DNA from: Hordeum vulgare subsp. vulgare | Lineage: Eukaryota; Streptophyta; Magnoliopsida; Poales; Poaceae | Direction of reading: 5' to 3' | Assembly: GCF_904849725.1 (NCBI RefSeq) | Contig: NC_058523.1 | Span: 338,127,948-338,191,947 of the forward strand | Length of the DNA stretch: 64,000 bases | Shown: positions 58,269 through 64,000 of the stretch, piece after piece | Numbering within the stretch: position 1 is the first letter of the stretch | How the letters are laid out: the number at the start of each line of letters is the position of its first letter | The notes under the pieces: generated by a model | What the model was told of the DNA's origin: nothing | Database searches by the model: none | Seen by the model: the letters and a program-made list of their open reading frames with translations, nothing else | Position numbers and translations under genes: made by a program

Positions 58269-60690
58269 ATGAAGCTCCTCGTGTCACCTCCGCCGCCGCT
58301 GTTCCCCTCCTCCCCCTGCCGCCGTCCAGGTCCGTGCGCGCTCTCGCTGGGAATCTCATACTTCCCACCGACCCCTAATCTGATCACAAGAATCTTCTCA
58401 GGTAAGGCTATTCTCCAGAAGCATTTCCATGCGGTAGCAACAGGAAAATCTTGCAAATGGGGGGAAGCCAACAGAAAGGCGATCTGCAGGTACAATCCAA
58501 TCCAATCCAATGCTTCCTTGGTGCATGAACCATGATTTTTTTTCTTTTTTTTTGCAGAATTTTTTTCTTTCCATTTCATTGTGCCACTGCCATGAATCAT
58601 GAACACTTGGTAACTGTTGAAATTGAAGGGTTGCAGAGACACATGAATCTGAACAAGTAAAGGAAAGGGAATCATTAAGGCGTGGCACCGTCAGTCCACG
58701 CCTCCCGGTGCCCGACCACATCCGCCGACCGCCTTACGATGATGTCGATCGTCTGCCAGATGTAAATCCCAATCGGCAAATGCATGACAGTGAGAGCATC
58801 GTTCATATGAGAGCCGCATGCAAGCTTGCTGCCCAAGTTCTTCAGTATGCAGGAACATTGGTGAAGGTAATGCTGCATTTTACAAAGAAGCTACATCTTC
58901 TCTTGGCAAACCCTGGCATCTGTATTCTAATTTGATTGTCCATATCCGCTAATAGCAAATTATGAAATATCTGTGTTCCCATCAGCCCTCCGTGACGACA
59001 GATGAAATCGACAGGGCAGTTCATCAAATGATCATTGATGCTGGTGCCTACCCATCTCCCCTTGGATACGGCGGGTTCCCGAAGAGCGTCTGCACGTCAG
59101 TGAATGAGTGCATCTGCCATGGAATTCCTGACTCGCGCGCACTGCTGGTCGAAACATGATCCTATCTTTTTCATCTGATTTTCCAATTGCTAGCAACCCC
59201 TTTAGCCCTGAAAAGAAATGATGGTTGTTTCCTACTGACTTTGCAGGATGGGGATATCATCAACATCGATGTTACTGTCTACTTAAATGTAGGCCCTATT
59301 GTATTTGTATGATAAATTAAGCATATTTTGAGGTGTAGCGTGATATACTGTGTTGCTCTAGGGATATCATGGTGACACCTCGAGAACATATTTGTGTGGG
59401 GAGGTCGATGAACCTACTAAGCAGCTTGTAAAGGTCTGGTCTCTACTGGTTACTTCCAAGTTCCAACCAGAAGTTTCAGACCCTGAAGAACTTGTCTGAT
59501 GTAGTAGGTCACCGAAGAGTGCATGCTGAGGGGCATATCAGCCTGCAAACATGGTGGTAGCTTTAAGGATATTGGAGAGAGAATAAGGTGTTGTTCTCTC
59601 AGACCTTGGACAATAATATGAATTTTATGATGCTTTTGGCAATTTCCATACCAGACACTTGCTTTTTGTTCAAAATTTGACTTATAAATATACTATTACC
59701 AGTTGCCAGCACATCGTTTTTCATGTGTCAGAGTCTAAAACAGATGAGAAGAAAGCCAAATTATCAGCATCTATTGTCTTTTCACTAGCAAAGATTATCT
59801 TCTCAAATGGCTTGACCAGGATTTTGTTTTTTAAACATATGCATCCTCAGAAAATGTCTCGACGCTGTTTATCACTTAAGAATCTAAACAGTTCTTTTTG
59901 CGGGTAAAATCTAAACAGTTCAATCATCAATGCATGTAATTATCGTGTTATCGTTGGTGATTATTTTTGTACTTCCAATGGATTTCAGTGAATATGTGAA
60001 CAAGTATGGCTACAGCGTCGACCCCTTCATCGGGCACGGAGTTGGGACGATCTTCCATTCAGAACCCATCATATGGCACACCTGTAAGTAACCTTAGCTG
60101 TTCTCACTGACCGTGATCATAAACAGCAATTTTTGGCAACCCTCTTGTCCTCATAAACTGCCAACTAAACACACGTTTCGTACAGATGATTATGAGCCAG
60201 GATTCATGGTTGCAGGCCAGACATTCACAATCGGTAAGCCGCTTCAATGGCCTTCTTTTTCAAGATAACAATTTGTGCAGACTGTCTCCACTAGTACAAA
60301 ATAACCCAAATGCAAAGCGTCCGTCTGGTTGATCCCTGCCTTCTTCTCATCAGTCAGCAAACTCTTAGGATGAAACACGACTCTGTGAGACGATACAGGT
60401 GGTGTAGCTGTAACTACGATATGTCAGCAACTGCCACCTGAAAGATCTGATGATCTCCATCTGCTTTTCGTGATAGTAGATGTAACATAGGATAGTGAGT
60501 CTGCGACTAACTGGCGATTTGGTTTGTGATGGTTCATCCTGCAGAGCCTACCCTGTCCATGGGGACCACACAGTGCGAGGTGTGGGACGATGGCTGGACC
60601 GCTATTACGATGGATGGCAGCCTCAACGCACAGTTTGAGCATACGGTGCTGGTTACCGTCAATGGCGCAGAGATTCTCACCAAGTGTTAA
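58269..60690 (+). CDS. MAP1: Methionine aminopeptidase type 1, organellar class, 9 exons, 335 aa
   Basis: Exons 58269-58401, 58637-58866, 58986-59147, 59247-59288, 59362-59433, 59508-59587, 59989-60083, 60186-60233 and 60545-60690; all borders GT-AG with agreeing phases. The enzyme removes the N-terminal Met of new proteins. Residues 1-45 are rich in Pro, Ser and Arg with no acidic residue before the exon joint, which suits a plastid or mitochondrial transit peptide and the MAP1B/1C/1D class. [15 protein letters not shown], the usual linker, precedes the catalytic domain. All five metal ligands are present: Asp183 (INIDVT), Asp194 (YHGDT), His256 (GHGVG), Glu288 (FTIEP) and Glu319 (FEHT); the substrate His166 (CHGIP) is also there. 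The protein ends EILTKC, as expected. The exact paralogue (1B, 1C or 1D) cannot be told by eye. Confidence 0.93.
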
Positions 60691-61385
60691 GAGAGGGTGA
60701 AAGGTTTTTTTGTTTGTTTTTTTGAGAGATAAGAGAGGGTGAAAGGTGGTGCGTCAGCGTGGAGTTTGAGACTATGTTCACAAGTTAGTTCAGCCCATTG
60801 ACGAAGGCCCGTCTCATTAGCATCTCATTCATTTGGGTAGTAACTTCCTCTTTCATTTTCTCAAGGAATGTTGGATCTGTACCATTCACTTCTGACGTGA
60901 AATGTTACAGAAATAAGCATGAATGAAAGAGTTCATAGCATCACTTTTTCTTCAATACAACCCCAGACACAACCACGGTCCGGATCGCATGAAAGGGCAA
61001 CGTCAATTCTCCCGAACTGACGTATACGCGTCAGCCCCGCAGCGCACAGCAGACGGTCCAGGCGGCGTACATGTACGGACATCGCGTTCGCGTCGTACAT
61101 GTACGTCACCTACCCACGCGCTAGCCGGCGTGACGTGTGGCGTCCGCGCGTCAGCTCCGTGTCATGCATGACCGCAGTCAAACCGCGTGCCGTCAGTTCC
61201 AGATGGCCCTGACGGTTCCCGGGGCCGCCTCATTAATCCGACCTGTGTCGGCCCGTCGAATTAAATCCTCACGACGCCACCCGAGATCGTCGTGATGACC
61301 GTCAGCTCCCGAGGCCCGCCATCTCCCGGGAGGCGACGCCTGTACACCGGGGGAGTAATGCCGCCCACCCGCCCCTCGCCCTCCG
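60691..61385. other. Intergenic region
   Basis: 3' region of the aminopeptidase gene, then a GC-rich upstream region of the next ORF with the palindrome GTACATGTAC twice (61,067-61,076 and 61,096-61,105). No gene was seen. Confidence 0.5.
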
Positions 61386-61389
61386 GTGG

Positions 61390-61399
61390 GCTATATAAA
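61390..61399 (+). promoter_or_regulatory. TATA box
   Basis: CTATATAAAA within GGTGGGCTATATAAAACCCC, about 90 bp upstream of the ATG at 61481 and followed by a C-rich leader. Confidence 0.7.
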
Positions 61400-61480
61400 A
61401 CCCCTGACACTCCTTCCCGTCGCCCACACCCCAACCTCTCTCTCCCGCGTCGCCCACACCCTCTCTCTCCACTCCCTTTG

Positions 61481-62247
61481 ATGATGGCGTTCTAAGCGGG
61501 CGGAGGCAGCTCCGACGCTGGAGGCGACGACGGTCCCAGCATCTGGTCGACGAGCCTAGACGGGCCGACGACAGAGGAGCTCCGGCGCTACATGTTGTTG
61601 GGGCTGTCGGGGTGCTGGCTCGCGAAGCCGTGGAAAATCGACAAGGACGGCTATGCGACACTCGACCCCGGTGCCACGGCAGAGGAGCGTCGTAACCACC
61701 CCAGCGACAGGTACAACATCGTTGTCCGTCACGCATTTCGGGGCGGCAAGTCCTACGCGAACGTCATCGGTCGGTTCCGGCACTCGTCGGCGATCGCGGG
61801 GAACCCCTTCAACTCCGGCAGTAGACAGCGACGCCGCAGGCGGTGGACGTTACCCCCACCGGCCCCTCCGGTGGCCCTGTCGAAGATTGACCTCACACCG
61901 GAACAGGTGGTCCTCCGAGAGGACGGCAACCCCAACGACACGCGGGGTTTACTCGTCGCTCTGCGTGCCTCGCAGGCGGTGGCGGAGGAGGCCACGACGA
62001 AGGAGGGAGCAGAGACGGTGGCGGCTATCGAGGCAGCGGCGACGATTGAGGCGACGGCGGCTGCATCGGCATCGGCCGGGAGGCACAGGTGACCGGCAAG
62101 GATGATGATTACGACGACGTCATCGTCTCGGACGACCTCGGGAGCAGCTCCGACAACGACAACGACCGGACAGAGGACGGTGCGGCGGTGACGGATGACA
62201 TCATCGACCTCGTCGCCTCAGACGTAGAATTTGAGATTAGGGTTTAG
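61481..62247 (+). pseudogene. Hypothetical single-exon protein, early stop and frameshift
   Basis: From ATG 61481 the frame reads MMAF, meets TAA at codon 5 (61,493-61,495), and then stays open to 62,092. A shift by one base near 62,040-62,090 links it to an acidic C-terminus (DDDYDDVIVSDDLGSSSDND, then DDIIDLVASDVEFEIRV) that ends at TAG 62,245-62,247. The core contains WSTSLDGPTTEELRRYMLLG, GCWLAKPWKIDKDGYATLDP and YNIVVRHAFRGGKSYANVIG. I have seen similar proteins annotated only as hypothetical in Triticeae genomes, and know no function. A start at the internal ATG 61592 would give a shorter product. A good TATA box argues that the gene was active until recently. Confidence 0.5.
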
Positions 62248-63326
62248 TTTAATAAATTTTGATATGTTTATTTGAACTTTGTAATATTTCGCTATGTTTA
62301 ATTAAGTTTTCGTGTTGTGTTCGTCAAAGAATATTATATTAGTGTTCGCATATAATATAATGAAATATTGCTTTTTTTGGGAGACGCTATGCGTCCACCG
62401 GCGGATACTAAGAAATATCCACCACCGTTATAGCCGTCCGATATAAGCGATGCCGTCCGTCCGATCCGATATCTTTCGACCAAATAGAACCTGAAACTGC
62501 TGCTCAGTTTCAGAAACTAATAGGCTGCCGTGGTTCCGACAGACTGTGCGCCCCGCAGCCACCGCCTCCAACCACCGCGCCGCCGCCCCGGTAGCAACTG
62601 CTCTAACCACCGCGGCGCTGCCTCGCAAACCACCGCGGCCCCGACAAACCTACGCCGCCCGCAACCTGCCTGTACTCCATGGCGCACCACATCGCGCGCC
62701 AGATGGTCGGATCGGACGCCAACCTAGCTGACTGAGCACGACCATCTTTCTCAGCTCCAAGCGCCTTCGGGGAGCTTCCGCCGCGAGCTGGATCTTCAAG
62801 TTGGTTCACAAATCCTTCGGTGGTGTTTCCTGAACCCACATCGAGCACATCCCGTCAACAAAATTCGGTGAGACATCCAGTTTCTGAAACTGTAGCTCTG
62901 ATCCAAAGTGAAAGAACGAACACCTGTGTGTTTCTGAACCTGTTCCCGAACCTGCCTAGTTTCTGAACATGTTCCTGAACCTGCCTAGTTTCTGAACCTG
63001 CTTAGTTTCTGAACCTGTTCCTGAATTTTTTTACTAGTGAAAGAATGAGCATGTTTCTAAACTTAGTTGCAGAAACAACTGCCTAGTTTCTGAAATTAGT
63101 TGGAATAACAGAACAATGAACCTGTTTCTCTCAAAAAACAGAGCAAAAATGAGCCTCTATGGCTTCTGAAACAATTGTCTAGTTTCAGAAACATAACCTG
63201 AAAAAATTGCCTGTTTATTTGCCCCTCTGCTCCCAATTTCAGTTACTATTGATTTTGATTTTGTTCCAACTATCATATGTGATTTTTGAAGTATGATGTG
63301 ACAGTTGCACAATAATTGTGTTGCAG
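62248..63326. other. Intergenic or 5' region of the FAR1-like gene
   Basis: No confident exon. The part 62,870-63,190 contains many copies of TAGTTTCTGAACCTG-like words. The part 62,530-62,870 is GC-rich and may be an untranslated first exon. Confidence 0.4.
62935..63100. repeat. Irregular repeat of CTAGTTTCTGAACCTG
   Basis: Variants of CTGCCTAGTTTCTGAACCTG occur about eight times between 62,935 and 63,100, and looser copies extend to 62,500 and 63,190. Confidence 0.75.
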
Positions 63327-64000
63327 GAAAATGTAACTGAAGGTGAAGGAAGCTATGTCCATGGAAATTTTTCTGCTCCTGATGTCGAAGATTCAAAAGA
63401 TTCAGATGATGGAGATGTTTCTTCGCAGCCGCTGCCGCCCTATGTTGGGATGGTGTTTGACACAGTTGACGATGCTCGCAAATTCTACAATGACTATGCC
63501 TTCAAGTTGGGGTTTGGAACGCATATATCTACTTCAAAATTCACGCAGAAGAGAGGTCAAAAGAAAGAGGATGCAACCCTCATAAAAAGGGTCTTTGGAT
63601 GTGTGCACGCTAGAAAGCCCGTTAAAACGGAAACCAAGAGCAGTTCAGAGAGCATTGCAAATGGAACCAGCAACTCTAGTAGGCAGCCTAGTGAGGGGAT
63701 GGATGTCACAAGAAAACGTCAAAAAACAGAATGCTCCGTCATGATTGTAAGGCGCATATGATTGTTGGGCTAAGGGAGGGGAGATGGACAGTGACTTGTT
63801 TTGTTGCGGAGCATACACATCCGATGATGGATCAACCGGAGCGTGTTAGGTACTACCGCTCGCACCGCAGCATACCCAGCGAGGATTACCAACTGTTGTT
63901 GACGCTGCATGATGTGAACCTCTCCAATTCAGAATGCATGAGCGTCCTTGGTAGGATCCATGGAGGTGACACTAGGATACTCCCATATGTGAAAAGAGAT
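63327..64000 (+). pseudogene. FAR1/FHY3-like gene, 5' part only, one frameshift
   Basis: An exon begins at 63,327 after TTGTGTTGCAG. The frame reads PPYVGMVFDTVDDARKFYND, then YAFKLGFGTHISTSKF and VFGCVHARKP, the FAR1 DNA-binding (WRKY-GCM1 type) region of transcription factors derived from Mutator transposases. The frame stops at 63,759-63,761. In another frame from about 63,740 the protein continues with CKAHMIVGLREGRWTVTCFV, AEHTHPMM, YYRSHRSIPSEDYQ and LGRIHGGDTRILPYVKRD up to the window edge, where the MULE transposase-like core would follow. A single-base indel near 63,735-63,745 explains the break. The first in-frame ATG is inside the domain, so an upstream exon is expected. It could be a pseudogene, a mutated transposon copy or a sequencing error in a real gene. 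Confidence 0.8.

Overview
The window is nuclear DNA from a grass of the tribe Triticeae (wheat, Aegilops, rye or barley group). The evidence is the repeat content: LTRs of the Angela/BARE1/WIS copia type, LTRs that open with TGATACGTCTCC, LTRs that open with TGTTGATGTCC or TGATGGAGTCC, Stowaway MITEs with the CTCCCTCCGT terminus, and GC-rich genes with many introns. No prokaryotic feature is present. Family names are assigned from recognition only; no database was searched.

Positions 1 to about 45,950 are a nested stack of transposons. From the left: the internal end and 5' LTR of a minus-strand Ty3/gypsy element (E, to 8,646) carrying a Harbinger MITE; the 3' end of a plus-strand gypsy element with an antisense Transposase_28-like ORF (D, to 11,240); and one old LTR (called host LTR here) that is split into pieces at 11,241-11,325, 20,073-20,100 and 30,561-31,382. 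The splits were made by an 8.7 kb Angela-type copia element (11,326-20,072, minus, itself hit by a Stowaway) and by element A (20,101-30,560, minus), which in turn holds a 5.65 kb solo LTR with perfect target duplications (21,184-26,835). After an LTR of the D type (32,141-32,635) comes element B (32,995-40,717, plus), a relative of A with a decayed ORF of unknown function. Then comes a truncated minus-strand gypsy element C (40,739-45,786) whose gag-protease-RT frame is intact apart from six stop codons.

From 46,160 to the end the DNA is gene-bearing. A three-exon gene encodes a 190-residue protein with a zf-XS-like C-terminus; its first intron holds an Angela solo LTR, and part of that intron is copied again downstream. 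Next come a short acidic-repeat ORF with an amber stop, minisatellites, a short telomere-like tract and the 3' end of a SIRE/Maximus-like copia element. Two well supported genes follow, arranged head to head with 150 bp between their start codons: coproporphyrinogen III oxidase (minus, 8 exons, 342 residues, no transit peptide seen) and an organellar-type methionine aminopeptidase (plus, 9 exons, 335 residues, all five metal ligands present). A disabled multi-copy-type hypothetical gene and the start of a FAR1/FHY3-like gene with a frameshift complete the window.

The strongest leads are structural: template-switch or microhomology rearrangements around C and around the zf-XS-like gene, a very long LTR with two tRNA-like pol III modules, and the CPOX copy that seems to have lost its plastid targeting sequence while sharing a tiny promoter with the aminopeptidase gene. 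I see no clear evidence of an entirely new biological system.
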